DNA of 64,000 nucleotides from Ustulina deusta (GCA_023159155.1 JAJNNX010000066.1:1-64000); one strand, 5' to 3'; positions 39,001 through 51,100 are shown, counted from the stretch's first letter. Program-made: numbers and translations. The notes: generated by a model from the letters alone, not told the origin.

Positions 39001-39981
39001 ATTAGTAGTTGAATTGCCCACCGAATTGTTACCGTGTAGCAGGGATGGAGCGAGGTAGGTGACTTGATTCCAATCCGCCTTAATAGTGGCGGCGGTGTCC
39101 AGGGCTGCGCAACTCCCGTTCCTCATCGACAGTAGTCCGCGCTGGACTACACCGAGGTCACCTTTGGTGCTAGCCATGATGCCTAGCGAGTATCGTGTCG
39201 AACTATTGCTACACAGCTGAACTGATAATGTTTCTGCCACGCTCCCTTGGCTTTGAATTTGCGTGCTGAGCATTGCCACAGAGGATTCGAGCACGCCTTG
39301 GTGGGCGAGGCCTGACCCAGCATAGACACCTATGGCGACATTTCTGGAATAGGCATACTTGATGGTCTCATTACAGCCTGAATCTGAGAGCGCTAGGAGA
39401 GCTTGAATTTGGTGTAGTGTGGTGATGATTTCCGAGACATTTGCTGAAGAAGAAGTACTGCCCAAGGTCACGAGACGTAGCGACGAGGTCAACTGAGTCT
39501 GCTTGTTGTCCTCTGACACACAAGTTGCTGAAGAACTTGAGGGCGACAGTCTCTCGTCGGCGGCAGGCAATTCTAGATCAGCCGTGCATGCAGAGATGGA
39601 GACATGTGATTTCGGCCCGTCAACTGGGTTAAGAAGGGCAAAGTCCAGCAACATAGTCTTGTCGCAAGCTCTGTCGAGGCTTTTTAGACCTCCGTACACA
39701 TACCAGGCACTGCTTTTCGTTCCGGCGGCCGTGCATTTTGACGGACAGCGGTCTCTACCCTGATGATGCAGCCGAGAGGTATAGTTTCCGGCGAGTACGG
39801 CGGCTCTGGCACTGGCAATATCTGTTGGTGCACCGGGGACAGGACCAGACGCTGTGCGAACTGCAATTGATTCCACCAAGGCGCTCGCTGCTTGATCAGC
39901 CTTGCCGCTGATAGCTGAGACACGCGGGTTGTGCCAGATGATCGCCAGTGAGGTGGCGATCAGCAATGGAAGAATTCTCAT
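35545..39981 (-). CDS. Secreted LysM/chitin-binding GH18 chitinase (fungal subgroup C type)
   Basis: Four exons: 39981-36963, 36898-36784, 36698-36388 and 36317-35545. All introns are GT-AG and joined phases give 1405 aa. Start at the first ATG, followed by a signal peptide (residues 1 to about 23). Then a Cys-rich N-terminal region, two LysM domains (about 350-397 and 414-463), a hevein-type chitin-binding domain (478-520) and a GH18 catalytic domain (about 557-910) with the intact motif LDGIDWDWE; E674 is the expected acid. The C-terminal part has a Thr-rich linker, an Asp-rich run and a Cys-containing domain. The family hydrolyses chitin outside the cell; LysM-bearing subgroup C members are likened to yeast killer-toxin subunits. 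Its neighbours, a secreted protease-like gene and a LysM protein, suggest one chitin-related cluster. Confidence 0.93.
35998..36032. repeat. TTG microsatellite coding for poly-Thr
   Basis: About eleven TTG units read on the minus strand as a run of Thr codons in the linker of the chitinase's last exon, before its C-terminal Cys domain. Length variation between strains is likely. Confidence 0.9.
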
Positions 39982-41173
39982 CTTCGAAACACTCGGAAAG
40001 GTGGAAGACAGAACTGATTATTGCCAGTGTTTGATATAGAAAAGAGTCACTATGATAAGAGAACATGACCCTCGAAGACCCAGAGGCTACATTTAATACT
40101 GCGAAAATCAATTTACTGTTGGCAGAATTTCTACCATGGTGCTAGGTCACAACATGCAGACACTCAGTACTAACTTCCAATACCTTCGAGTCCGCCGCAA
40201 TAACTGACATGAGATACAAGGATGTCAATCTTGCAGCCAACAATGAGCATCGTCACCCATGTGACAATTCAATTTTTGGCCTTGTGGGTAATTATGGTGA
40301 TCTGCTTACCCCTGCAATAGGCATTTGTCATTCTCATCTTTCAGGTTTTCTCCGTAACTGTTGGTTCGCATGCATTTATTGAATCTCACCATGACTTCAA
40401 CTCTCACCGACAAAATCGGTTATATTCTAAATCTAGCGTGAACGTAATTTCAATCGGCCCCACGGAACCACGATAATGGACATAGGAAATAGGCCTGCCT
40501 CGACAACTGGCGCAGTAGATTCTCTAATTTCGGTTACACACACAACGTTACCATCCGAAGCCAAACCGCGAATACTGGCGAAGGTCGCTTACACTGGTCA
40601 GCATTGAAGGATCTACATGTAGCTCTTTCTGCCTAGTAGGTGCCCGAAGCCGACATTCTTGTTGAATACAATCTGCTTCACACAGCCCCTATTCACTTTT
40701 GAACGTACGAAGGATGATGAGGTGTTGGCTGTTTCATTTGGTATAGCTGGGACACTGAACTTCGCACTAGAGAAATTCAAGCATCAAATCTAATGCACAA
40801 TAATTGTCTTGGGTTGAAACTTAGTACACTGCTAGGCGTGGAATAAGTGCTGTATGAGTGGAAGTAATTTTGAGTTTACTTGCTTAACTGCCTACGAAAC
40901 AACGTGGCCTTGATAAAGCGCTTGTCACGAAGACACAGAAAACATAGGACATTTAGGCTAGGAAAAGCCAAGCATCTATTCACGAGCAAAAACAACTACC
41001 TCCGGTCTTCGAAAATGTACAACTTAGAATCTTCACTCTTCGCTGTTTGTTCGAGTCCGGTATTCTAGCTCCTACGTACACAACTAACCCCTGGTGGATG
41101 TTTATCAATCTTGTCCTACACATGTTGGGATCCTCCTTCTATGATGAGTGGCGCTAGAGCTATGGTTTCCATC
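39982..41173. other. Intergenic, chitinase upstream region
   Basis: About 1.2 kb between the chitinase start and the 3' end of the protease-like gene. I see no coding segment with domain similarity, no terminal repeats and no RNA gene. It should hold the chitinase promoter, but no motif can be assigned with confidence. Confidence 0.6.
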
Positions 41174-42513
41174 TCACCGAGCCCACGGATCAGAGTCCCT
41201 CACAAACCCTGGGCCCAGGTACAAAATGGGTTCTTTGCCCTGTGGTGGATTTTGAACCATGTATGCTGCCATTGCCAGATATACGTATGATTGCGGGTTA
41301 TGGGCATTTTGTAGCCTTCTCGCATTATCTGCCCGGGTAGCCGTGCCGCCCGGACCCGTGTTGACCGTGTTGGCTCTGATTTCTTCTAAGGTGGCTGGTG
41401 GTTGATGAGTTAGTCTATTAAAACACAAGGAGTGAAGAAATTAATGTGTGAGAAAATGGTAAACATACGACCTCCATCATTGGTATTGTTTTCGTCTGTG
41501 AGATGATACAACTCGTGGTATAGTGTAGCACTGAAGGTAAGAAACTTGTCGAGAGCCTTGCTTGGGTCATTTTGCCCGTAGACAGGATATTCCCCAGCCG
41601 AAACAGCCTGTGCAAGAGATGGGTAGGAATGCGAGCCTTGGCTGGCAGAGAACGCGGTGGGACAAAGCAAGATGTGCCTATTGGCTTGGCCAAATCTTGC
41701 ATATTGGCTGTTCTCGGGCAAGAGATATTCCGAAAATGGTTTTGCAGTTACCGCGTAACGTCTCTTGCCATCGTCAGGAAACATGGCGCACAGGTCATCC
41801 TCATCCTTATTATCCAAGAAGTAGCCTTTGAATGATTCGAACCAAAACGCCACGCCAGTGAAGGATTGACTCCAAATTGGGAATACATCGGCCAGTATCA
41901 AATACTCCAATGGATCTTCGCTACTGACAATGGGTTCGGAATTCTGATCCTTGGCAGGCTGGTCCCAATTCTGATACTCGCCTGCCTCGCCTGAGCAGAA
42001 GAGTCGAGGCATCTCTCCAGTCTTTGCAGGCTTAACCAGGCCACCTCCTGCCAGAAATTGGCTGACGCGTGAGATATGGCCTAGAGGCTGTTGTCAGTCC
42101 GGTTCAGCCGCATAAAGGGAGAAATAGCTACCCCCAATCGCTCTATACAGGTCTGAGTCAGTTCCACGCGGCGGCACTCCAAAGAAGGGATACCAGAGTA
42201 GCGCAGCTGTACGCCCATCGAGATCGGCATACGTTTGCTCGACCGCATCGTGAAGTAGATAAATCTCCTTCAGCCAATTGTCAATGACTGTAGTCTGTCC
42301 GTTGCAACTTCCAGGGCCATCGTTTAGCAAGAAGAGTTCAGCGGTCGTTTTTGGGCTCTGAGCAGAGCCGCCCCCCACTCGAACTCTGGGGAAGAGGTTT
42401 TGCGTGAGGTTCGCGATAACACTGTCTTCAACGGGGCTATTTCCCAGTGGGGACGCTTTCGTAGAAGCGAGGAGACAGTGAAACTGTAGGATGAATAGCA
42501 GAAACCAGCGCAT
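41174..42513 (-). CDS. Secreted HExxH metalloprotease-like protein (M35/aspzincin-like)
   Basis: Three exons: 42513-42132, 42080-41469 and 41394-41174. The introns have branch sites CTGAC and CTAAC, and the joined frame gives 404 aa. The first ATG is followed by a signal peptide (about 1-20). The zinc-binding motif HELYH is at residues 316-320 (H316, E317, H320), followed by LTDENN and, in the last exon, a segment resembling the NxxSYxYLA stretch near the end of fungal lysine-specific/deuterolysin-like metalloendopeptidases. The third ligand, Asp in aspzincins, is not certain. It is divergent from the LysM gene across a 939-bp spacer, which fits co-regulation. Enzyme activity and substrate are unknown. 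Confidence 0.75.
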
Positions 42514-43452
42514 ATTGACATAGGTGCTCCAGAATATTTAAGAAAGGCGAGATGAGAATATCGGGAAAAAGTCAAGGTGATAACACTGATAGACAAGCAG
42601 TGTGATATGTTCGTCCTATAGACTTCTGCGAGACTGAAAGACCAAAAAATATCACAAGAGGGAATTTGATGATTTAGAGCAGATATCTACACTTGACGGG
42701 TATTATTACCTTTCATTACCGATGACTACGTCTGTGTCCACCAACACATATCTTCGACTAGACACATGACAACAACTCAGTAGGCTCCCTTGTTCCATCC
42801 TTGAGCTACATGATTACCCTCTTCCAAATACTGAAAACGGCCCGAATGTCCAACATAGAGGTTCAGCTGTAGGTTCACCGTTCGACTCCACCAACACCAC
42901 GCCGTCCTCTGGACCTCGGATCGGTTACCGTAGGGCTAGAACTTCTCAGACACGTGTCTTGGCATCCCACCCCTGGCTTTATCGCTACCTTATTAGAGCA
43001 TGTCAGCACCGCTATGTTATTGTTGGCGCTAGAATGGTAACCATGTTAGATAGTCATAACTGCAGAGTAGCAGTTGTTGGTTGGTCGTGCAGCAGTCAAA
43101 ATTTTCCCACCTGGGTCTATAACCACCTGCATTCTTCATGGTACCCAAATTAACTATTGTCACTATGGTCTGTGGGACCACAATCGCCCGTGTAGAATAC
43201 AAATTCCAATTCAAGCCAAGCTGATGTTTCTGCCTGCGCGTATTCTTGAACAGGCTAAGTTGAATGAATGATCGGACGATACGGATGCCGGCTAATTTTC
43301 TGATATTGAGAGGTTTTCCCTACTAGGGAACACAAGGACATCACGAAGCACAAAAGCCCGCCAGTTTACTTTAACCTCAACAGTCCCAACTCTCATGGCT
43401 TTTGTCTTGTTAATCATCAGCTCGCATCGCCCTATTCCTGTAATCCGCCATC
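42514..43452. promoter_or_regulatory. Divergent intergenic region between protease-like and LysM genes
   Basis: This 939-bp spacer separates two divergent secreted-protein genes and must contain both promoters. No coding segment is visible. I cannot name a factor-binding site. The short open frames on both strands have no similarity I recognise. Confidence 0.5.
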
Positions 43453-44588
43453 ATGAAGTTTCTTGCTTTCGCTCTCTCTTCGATCGTTCTCCCCTCGACG
43501 GGAGCGTACTTGGTTTCTCCGCCAGGGACAGCAGCACCTGGTGCAACCGCGCAGTGTAGCGCGTGGGTACAGGCCTCGTATGGTGTGACATGTGAAATCA
43601 TAGAGCGTGTCTATGGCATGTCTGAGGACCAGCTCATATCATGGGTAAGTGTAGCGAACTCCATAGAACTATTTAATCCTCCCGTCCAGTGCCAGTACGG
43701 TACTAACATATGCAGAATCCAAGTGTGGCGCAACTAGGTGATGGGTGCAACCTGATTCAAGGCTTATACTACTGTGTCGAGGTCAACTATGTTCATCTGA
43801 CGACCGCATCCACGACCACGACGTCCACCACGGTCCCAACAACCACCACGGTCTCAACAACTACAACGACTAAATCCGGAAACGGGATCGCCACGCCAAC
43901 TCCCGTACAGATTGGCATTGCCAGCAACTGCAACAAGTTCTATCTAGTTGTCAACGGAGACGGCTGCTATGATATAGCTGCTGCCCAGGGAATAGCGCTC
44001 AGTGACTTCTACTCATGGAATCCAGCAGTGGGAAGCACCTGTGCGACTCTCATAGCCGACTACTACGTCTGTGTTGGCGTGGTATCCGGCAGTACGACCA
44101 CAAAGACCACCCTGACCATGACCACGAAGACCACTGGAGGGGCGACGACCCCAACGCCAGTGCAGACAGGGATAGCCAGCAATTGCAATGCCTTCTATCT
44201 CGTCGTCACCAGCGATTCATGCTACGATATCGCCGCCGCTAAGGGCATTGCCCTAAGCGACTTTTACGCTTGGAACCCTACCGTGGGTAGCACTTGCGCG
44301 ACTCTGATAGCGGACTATTATGTTTGCGTGGGCGTGGGCGGTTCTGCCACCACGGCCCTCCCTCCTACTACGACTAAGGGCAATGGGGTTACGACTCCCA
44401 CGCCCATCCAAACTGGCATGGTGACCAACTGCGATACTTTCCACCTCGTCGTCAGCGGCGATAGCTGCTATGATATTGCAGCAGCTGCCGGCATAACTTT
44501 AACCCAGTTTTATTCTTGGAATCCTGCGGTGGGTGTTACTTGTGCCACACTGTTTCTGAGTTATTATGTCTGCATTGGTCTCATCTAA
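43453..44588 (+). CDS. Secreted protein with four LysM domains (LysM effector type)
   Basis: Two exons, 43453-43644 and 43716-44588. The intron begins GTAAGT and has a perfect TACTAAC branch site; the product is 354 aa. Signal peptide about 1-18. LysM1 (about 35-88) is split by the intron inside its W|NPSV motif. LysM2, 3 and 4 lie at about 136-185, 221-269 and 303-351, each with paired Cys and a WNPxVG motif, and are joined by Thr-rich linkers. There is no catalytic domain. Proteins of this design bind chitin oligomers in the cell wall or at the host interface and can hide or protect fungal chitin. The nearby LysM chitinase matches a known fungal pairing. LysM2 to LysM4 are close copies, pointing to internal duplication. 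Confidence 0.93.
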
Positions 44589-45714
44589 ACAAATTTGAGA
44601 TCAACTAAGGGCCACTTGTTCAATCAAACTCAGACTTATGCTGTTTGAACTCCGTATGGTAGGTAAATACTACAATTAACTATACGGGCGCGCGCTACCT
44701 ACCGAGTATTACGCTCGATATCTCCATATTTGGCTAAACCGCAAAGCTCTCCCGTAGTCGGTTGATCTACCACCACAGAGATTAGTACATAGTATAGTGT
44801 AGTATCAATTCGGACTACATAAATAAAACATTCATCAGCTGTGACTACATTATTCGTAAAAGTCCAACGCTACTGAAATGATCATTTAATTAAATGTAAT
44901 CATTACCTGTCAATTCTAGGCATTCTGATCTGCCCGAAATAAATAATTCATGTTATAAGCAAAGTGGCTGTCGGCAGGATGGTGTAGAAGAGTGATTTTG
45001 CTAGCCGCAGATCCGGGTAGGTTGTACCTGTCAGCATACATAAGTGAGCCAGTCAATTGAGGGGGTATTATGTTGTATTGTTGTGAGAGAGTGTCTCGCT
45101 CTCTCTCTAGGTCTCTGAGGTGTATCCTAATAAAGAGTGCGGCGGGTCTTCAGGGGCTGAGCAGACTCTGCTCAGCCCTTTAGGTAATTAGCCCAGGACT
45201 AGTCTCTGCAACTTAACCCAATAATTCTAACAGTACCAAAAAGGGGCTTTGCACCCCTCTTTCGGGTAACATTGCCCCGCCTATCATTTCCTGTTAGCTG
45301 TAGGTACCTGGACAAGTCCATACAAAGGGAGTATGTATGCGCCCAGTCTTGTTCTCAATATCTCTCCATCTTTCCTCAGCTTTCGTTGCGAGATATTTGG
45401 ACGTTAAGACGCCGAGATTAGTCATTTGTTGCAGTATCTAGTGACTTATAAGAAAGAATATGTGTATGTTGTATATTACATAATCGATTTCAGTAGTATC
45501 AACTCCAAACTTCCATCACTCCGTGGTGATAGCTGAAGTTGACGTCGTGCAATCGTCAGCGAACATGGGCTGACTTGGTTCAACAGCTTCATCTGGTCTG
45601 GTCTCGCCGCCATTCGACTCCGAGAAAGCCGGGATCCTCATTGTCACACTAGATGGCCTGATAGTAGCGGCAGACAGCCGCACTCCTGGGTTCAGAAATC
45701 TTGCTGATGAAAAC
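44589..45714. other. Intergenic with inverted repeat and LTR-like piece
   Basis: No complete gene. At 45154-45178 there is a perfect inverted repeat, GGGCTGAGCAGA, C, TCTGCTCAGCCC. It lies in a stretch (about 45072-45231) that begins TGTTGTATTG and ends CTAACA and contains AATAAA, so it could be an old solo LTR, but no target duplication is evident. Codons from 45574 to 45714 are open in frame with the next gene. Confidence 0.4.
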
Positions 45715-48150
45715 GTGCGTAAGGGGATTACCGCCTCTGTTACCGTTCGATACCAACATCAATCGGTTTCTTTTGAGACTTTGGGTGGGCATCTGAGTAG
45801 AAACAACACTGTTGTGTGGAAACCCCGGGATCAGAAGTGGCGTGCGCTTAATGTGTCAACTCCTACTGAGTTATTCGTGCACCTGACGGGCGGAAATGAT
45901 AACCCCTTGTTTTTAACCCAATTCACATCCCCCTGGTTCACTAAGCTCAATCTCTCCTTCAAGTCACTCAGCTCAAGCCGACAGTTGGTGCACCTCGAGG
46001 CAGGCCGCGGAACCATATTCCTACGTCTTTGCTACACCGAACAAGGTCTTCCGCCCTTCGAGCGAAATTCTGAGTGGGAATGGCCATATCCTATTGGTTG
46101 TACTGACCTTTTGCACACTCAAAAGCGAATCGGCCATCACGACGTTAATCAAAGCTATGCAATGAAAGTTGTCGAGAATGCTGATACTCCTGCCGAATTT
46201 GAAATTTCGCATCCGTTCATCGCACCACTTCAATTTTCGTTAAGAGCGCCGGATAAGCTGAGGCTATTCTCGCCAATGGCTGCTGGCGGGTATCTATTCT
46301 CTCACCTCCAGAAGCACCGCCGTTTCAATGTCTTTCTTGCCAGATTCTTCGCTGCTCAGTTGATTTGCGTACTTGAGTGTTTACACGACCACGGAATCAC
46401 GTTCGCTTGTCTACGTCCAGAACATATCACTGTTGATGCCTTCGGTCATATCAGCCTTTGCAGGCCCGACCTTTTCATATTGGATCCGCAGAAAAAGGAG
46501 AATGTCTTGCCTGGTGCACCCGAGATTGCGGCCCCTGAGCTTTTGCTGGGTCAAGAGCCTTCACGTGCTACGGATTGGTGGTCGCTCGGCATCTTTCTCT
46601 ATGAGATGTTGACCGGCGTGTTGCCATTCTATCATAAAGACCCCGAGCAATATCGTCAAAGGATCACCAGTCAAGAACTATCCGTCGAAGCATCGGTCTC
46701 GTCGGACGCTGCAGACATTCTAACGAGACTTCTCGAAAATGATCACACAAAACGCCTAGGGGCCAATGGCGCCTCCGAAGTCAAAGCGCACGCCTTCTTT
46801 CAGGATATCGACTGGGACGAGCTGCTACCACGGCCGAGTGTAGCCCGCTTTGAACTCTGCGATACAAATATGATATTCGAAAGTTCCAATGGCTCCGGTA
46901 TGCGCGGCAATATACGAAAGCAAATACGAATCTCAGGGATTAAATATATGGAAGAGATTTTCGATGTTAACAGGTGGTGGAGCGTAACAGGGTGGGTTAG
47001 AAATGAGAGGAGTGGCAACACGACGCAGAGCAACGTAGCTCAACAAGACAGGAATGAGTGGGAGGTAACATGGGATGCAAGCTCCAAAGAGTTCTACCTT
47101 CATAACCGTGCCACAGATGAAAATCGCCAGGTCAATGAGCAAACAACAAATCAAAAGTTTCGACGGCCTTTTACGATAGCTAGAAATCAACCTACAGTCA
47201 CAGACACAGACACTAGTACCACTATGTGTGCGGTTCCAAGCGAACTACAAAAGAAATATGCGCTGGCAACTGCGCTGGAATTCAGCTGCAGTAACCGCGA
47301 CATAGAGCGGATTCTCGAAAGCCCAATCAACCTGAACTTCGGGATTCTCGAATACGACTACGCGGTCGACCCGAGCGTTTCGCTAGGCCAAATCGATGGC
47401 CGAGTGGTGTTTGAACAACCCAGTAACAAGGTGATGCTGACACCACTAGAATGGGCCGTGGAGCACGGAAACGCCGATCTCGTGAATCTGTTCCTGGGCA
47501 AGGGCGCCGACGCCAGCTATACTGTCGAAGTGCAACACGGGCCTGCGCTCGTGAAAGCAGTCAGGAAAAGCGACCAGCGACTCGTGGAGATCCTAGCGAA
47601 GAAAACAAATCGACTCTCGTCAACCAGGGCTCTGAGCAAAGCAGTCGCGCTACAGGACAAAGCGATGGTCAAGACGCTGCTCTCGGCCGGCGTCCGCTGC
47701 GATTTCGAACGGGCGGATGGCACGGGCATCGGCCCCTCGTCGTGCTGTGACTTCTCTGTCGGGCCGGCGTCACTTGGTATATCGGACTACATCAACCCCC
47801 TCGCCATCGCGGCGAGGGCGGGCGATGCAGTCCTGGTTCGATTACTTCTTGCACACGGTGCTGATGCCAATGCCGACTACCATGATCTTGGATCCTGGGT
47901 CATAGAGCACGATGACGGTGTGGAAACGGTGTCGGTTTGGTTTGGTTGCGCGCGGCCCGTGCAGGTGGCGATGGAATTGGGCCATTCCGAAGTCGTCAGG
48001 GTACTGTTGGAAGAAGGCGGTGCAGATATCTGGGCGCCGCGCCCGGTCTCGCGGTTCATTGGTCATAAATGCGCTGTTGTGCCTCGGGACGTTTATGTAC
48101 GGGTGACGGCAGAGCTTGAAGAAGCTGCGGCGGCTGTGAGGCTTTCATAG
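45715..48150 (+). CDS. AGC-type pseudokinase with C-terminal ankyrin repeats
   Basis: An open frame of 811 codons, numbered here from a GTG at 45715. There is no in-frame ATG before about codon 150, so the true start is probably in an upstream exon. Residues about 134-385 are a kinase fold of AGC type: YAMKV (K151), AAPE (272-275), DWWSLG (287-292) and an AGC-like tail with FFQDIDWDELL. The HRD motif is replaced by FACLRPEH (catalytic Asp to Cys) and DFG by RPD, and the Gly loop is lost, so catalysis is not expected. About residues 449-470 look weakly WW-like. From about 560 to 800 there are ankyrin repeats (TPLEWAVEHGN, NPLAIAARAGD, PVQVAMELGH). Likely a binding or signalling scaffold; partner unknown. 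Confidence 0.8.
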   Translation: MRKGITASVTVRYQHQSVSFETLGGHLSRNNTVVWKPRDQKWRALNVSTPTELFVHLTGGNDNPLFLTQFTSPWFTKLNLSFKSLSSSRQLVHLEAGRGTIFLRLCYTEQGLPPFERNSEWEWPYPIGCTDLLHTQKRIGHHDVNQSYAMKVVENADTPAEFEISHPFIAPLQFSLRAPDKLRLFSPMAAGGYLFSHLQKHRRFNVFLARFFAAQLICVLECLHDHGITFACLRPEHITVDAFGHISLCRPDLFILDPQKKENVLPGAPEIAAPELLLGQEPSRATDWWSLGIFLYEMLTGVLPFYHKDPEQYRQRITSQELSVEASVSSDAADILTRLLENDHTKRLGANGASEVKAHAFFQDIDWDELLPRPSVARFELCDTNMIFESSNGSGMRGNIRKQIRISGIKYMEEIFDVNRWWSVTGWVRNERSGNTTQSNVAQQDRNEWEVTWDASSKEFYLHNRATDENRQVNEQTTNQKFRRPFTIARNQPTVTDTDTSTTMCAVPSELQKKYALATALEFSCSNRDIERILESPINLNFGILEYDYAVDPSVSLGQIDGRVVFEQPSNKVMLTPLEWAVEHGNADLVNLFLGKGADASYTVEVQHGPALVKAVRKSDQRLVEILAKKTNRLSSTRALSKAVALQDKAMVKTLLSAGVRCDFERADGTGIGPSSCCDFSVGPASLGISDYINPLAIAARAGDAVLVRLLLAHGADANADYHDLGSWVIEHDDGVETVSVWFGCARPVQVAMELGHSEVVRVLLEEGGADIWAPRPVSRFIGHKCAVVPRDVYVRVTAELEEAAAAVRLS

Positions 48151-51100
48151 ACGGTGTCGGTGAAACAGAGTAGGGATAAATCCAAAATATTAGAGGTGCG
48201 CTGCTTACTACTAGTATAACCAATGATGTTAGAGAAAGCGAACGGAGTCCCGAAGGTTCCCAGTAGGTATTATCATTGTATGTGACAGTGTGTGCCTAAG
48301 GTTTCAGATATATTTATAGACGAGGCTACTAATTCCAGAATTCTTAAAGCGCGAATGGTTGCATCGCTACGGCGCCTTGCTGTCGCCTCATTACCCCTTG
48401 TCAACCCCCTAAACTTCCCTCATCTCGAACCAACTTCATGTTTTACCATAATTTCCCTCTCAGAAGACATTTTTTCATAGCATTGGTGTTGTTCGTACAT
48501 GTGGTAGCCGAAATGAAGTCGTTCGGCGTGCCAGTTCTGCAGCCTCTGACAAGGTCTCCGGGCTTGTGGCATAACAATATTCGGCATCATATCCAGGCAA
48601 GATCGAAGGTGCAAGCCCCGCAACATAATAGGGCTCCGTTGTTCGGGAAGTCACTACAAAACATAATGTTATTAAACTCCGTTCTGAAGGGGTCGTGTTT
48701 GACACCTGACTGACAATGGGGTGAGCCGAGCCTGAGCAAAGGCGGCGAGCGCACTAAGCCCAATTTATCGTGCAGTAGAAAAGTGGTAAAACCTAGAGCA
48801 TAGAGGCACAGACATGGTGCTCGTTAATACAGGGACAAAGAGGTCGTCTCTGTCGGAATCGAGGCGCCGGTCTTGGCGTTAGTCATTTATATAATGGCCT
48901 AGGTAATCTCCGCAAGAAACAACTATCCAGTCATCATAGGACCTGACTGACTTGTGTAGGTAATGACGGGAGGTGACAACCAACCAACCGGTGAAAGGAA
49001 AAGCCGTGATCTTATTTGACACTCAGGATACTACTATTCATAGGGATCAATCACCTCGATTTTCACGTCCCATGGTACTAATATTACACGCAACTGTATA
49101 TACTCACTGGCCGGCCTTGCTATCGCCATGTTATATGCGCTTAACACGTGCAGATTTATTAAAAATGTTTCTGTATTACAGCGCATAAGAATCAACTTTT
49201 CACTGGGCGCTGGAGGGGTTGACACAGGAGTTACCCGGAATTCATATCTCCTAAGCCCTGTTATGCAGCCCCCTGTTAGCTACGGATTATCAAATGCACA
49301 TCAAGGACGGCTCTAGACTCTTGGAGGGGAGGGAGGAAGAGAGAAAGCAGAAGGCGGGAACAACTTCTGCACCAATGGCCTAACGGACATATAAGTGAAT
49401 CACCATGACTACGTATAACAATTTTATGTTCTTGGATCAAGCGATATCTCGGACAAATGCCAAGGTTTAGCATACAAGCTCTGCTTCTTTTAAACCGTCC
49501 ATAATCTTAGCTCTGCTGCTTCTTATTTTTCTTTTCTAGCTTAGAATCTTTGTTTATAGTATTAATATACTAGCTACCATGCTACTTGACTGATTGTGAC
49601 AAAAGCCCCCTGACTTTTCGGCGGAGGCATTAATAAGCAATATTGCGCCTTGGGCTGCTACTACAGGAGGTTGTGGTCTCATTCTCGTGATCGGGATTTC
49701 TGGCCCAATATAGCGGCAACCCTGCTAGTGATTGAAGCTTGTATAGCCCACGTTAGGTATGTCTTGTAGAACCGAATGCCTATCCGAGACCAAGACGACC
49801 GACAGTGTGCCTGGAGGTATAACGAATGCGAGGGGAGATGACTGTCCCCAGTCATCCTACAACCAACCCATTACCCAATTTGGTCATATGTGAGGCTATC
49901 GTCAGTTTAGCTACCCTAACAACGCTTTCAACCTCCATCGGTTAGGGACTTTGTGCCAGGCTTATAAGAATGCATCTATAAACAGGGGTAATGATAAAAT
50001 ACATGCAGTATGTATCATAATTAACCTAATTGACCCGAATGCTGTTGTGCAATGCCTATGCCGCCTTTCCTTGGGACGCAAATCCTATGAGGCGTAGAGG
50101 CTTGAGATTTGACGAATAGTATGTAATGCACAGTACTATACGACGGAATAATGCAACAATGGGAGACAGCGTGTACCCGGTAAGCATTCCCGCGAGGATT
50201 ACGATGGCCACAGCAGATCGTTACTCCACTGTACAGTTCAAATCTGAAGCCTGTATGCATCGTAGGGTTTGCGTCCTTCAGCCCTTTGTGTAGAGGCAGC
50301 ACGCTCACGAGTATTCAAGACTTTCTTCAGCTTTTACGAATCAATCAATACAATCAATATCACTACGAAAATTCATCATTGCTATCTACCCAGTCTAGTC
50401 TAATAAGCTGCATGATAATGAGGTAAAGGGGATAGTATTGCTGCGCCCTAGGTTTTTAAGGCATCTATCGCTGGCGAACTGCAGTGCGGCCTGTACAACA
50501 ACACGCCTGTATACCAATTTAATTTGTCACTAAGATATTATTGCTTGCCTCACTTATATTTTTTTGGTTCTATTTTCTTCTAAATTATTTTTTTAGCTTA
50601 CCTTTACTTCCACTCCTTTTCGCACCAACAGCGTCATTTGGTTTGCCCCCGTAACCCTATATAGACCTCACCGCAAAAGGTGGGACAGACTTTTCTTGAT
50701 CCTTAACGTCAGTCAAAGGGAGGCCGGCACCCGTCCTTGCTTTACGGGTCTAGAATGACTTTAAAGTTATTGGTCGGATCATAAAAGACCTGTCTAACAA
50801 CGACGGTTACAAAATCCTGTTCACAAGACACGCGAGACTAAGTTACTACAACTAGCCCACTGTTATACACCATAATGATTAGTTATTTAAAACCTGCACT
50901 TTTTCTTTGTAGTACTAGATCACTTCTTAAGCCTTTTAAAAAGATGTTATTACATAAACAAAAGGGGTTTAAAACATTAACAAAGTATTACTAACATATT
51001 TTTTGTAATATATTTCTAATAAAAAAAAGAGGTTTTGGCCAAAAATAATATATCTATAGGCATCAAGTGAATTTATTTACAAACGCTATTATTATTGTTA

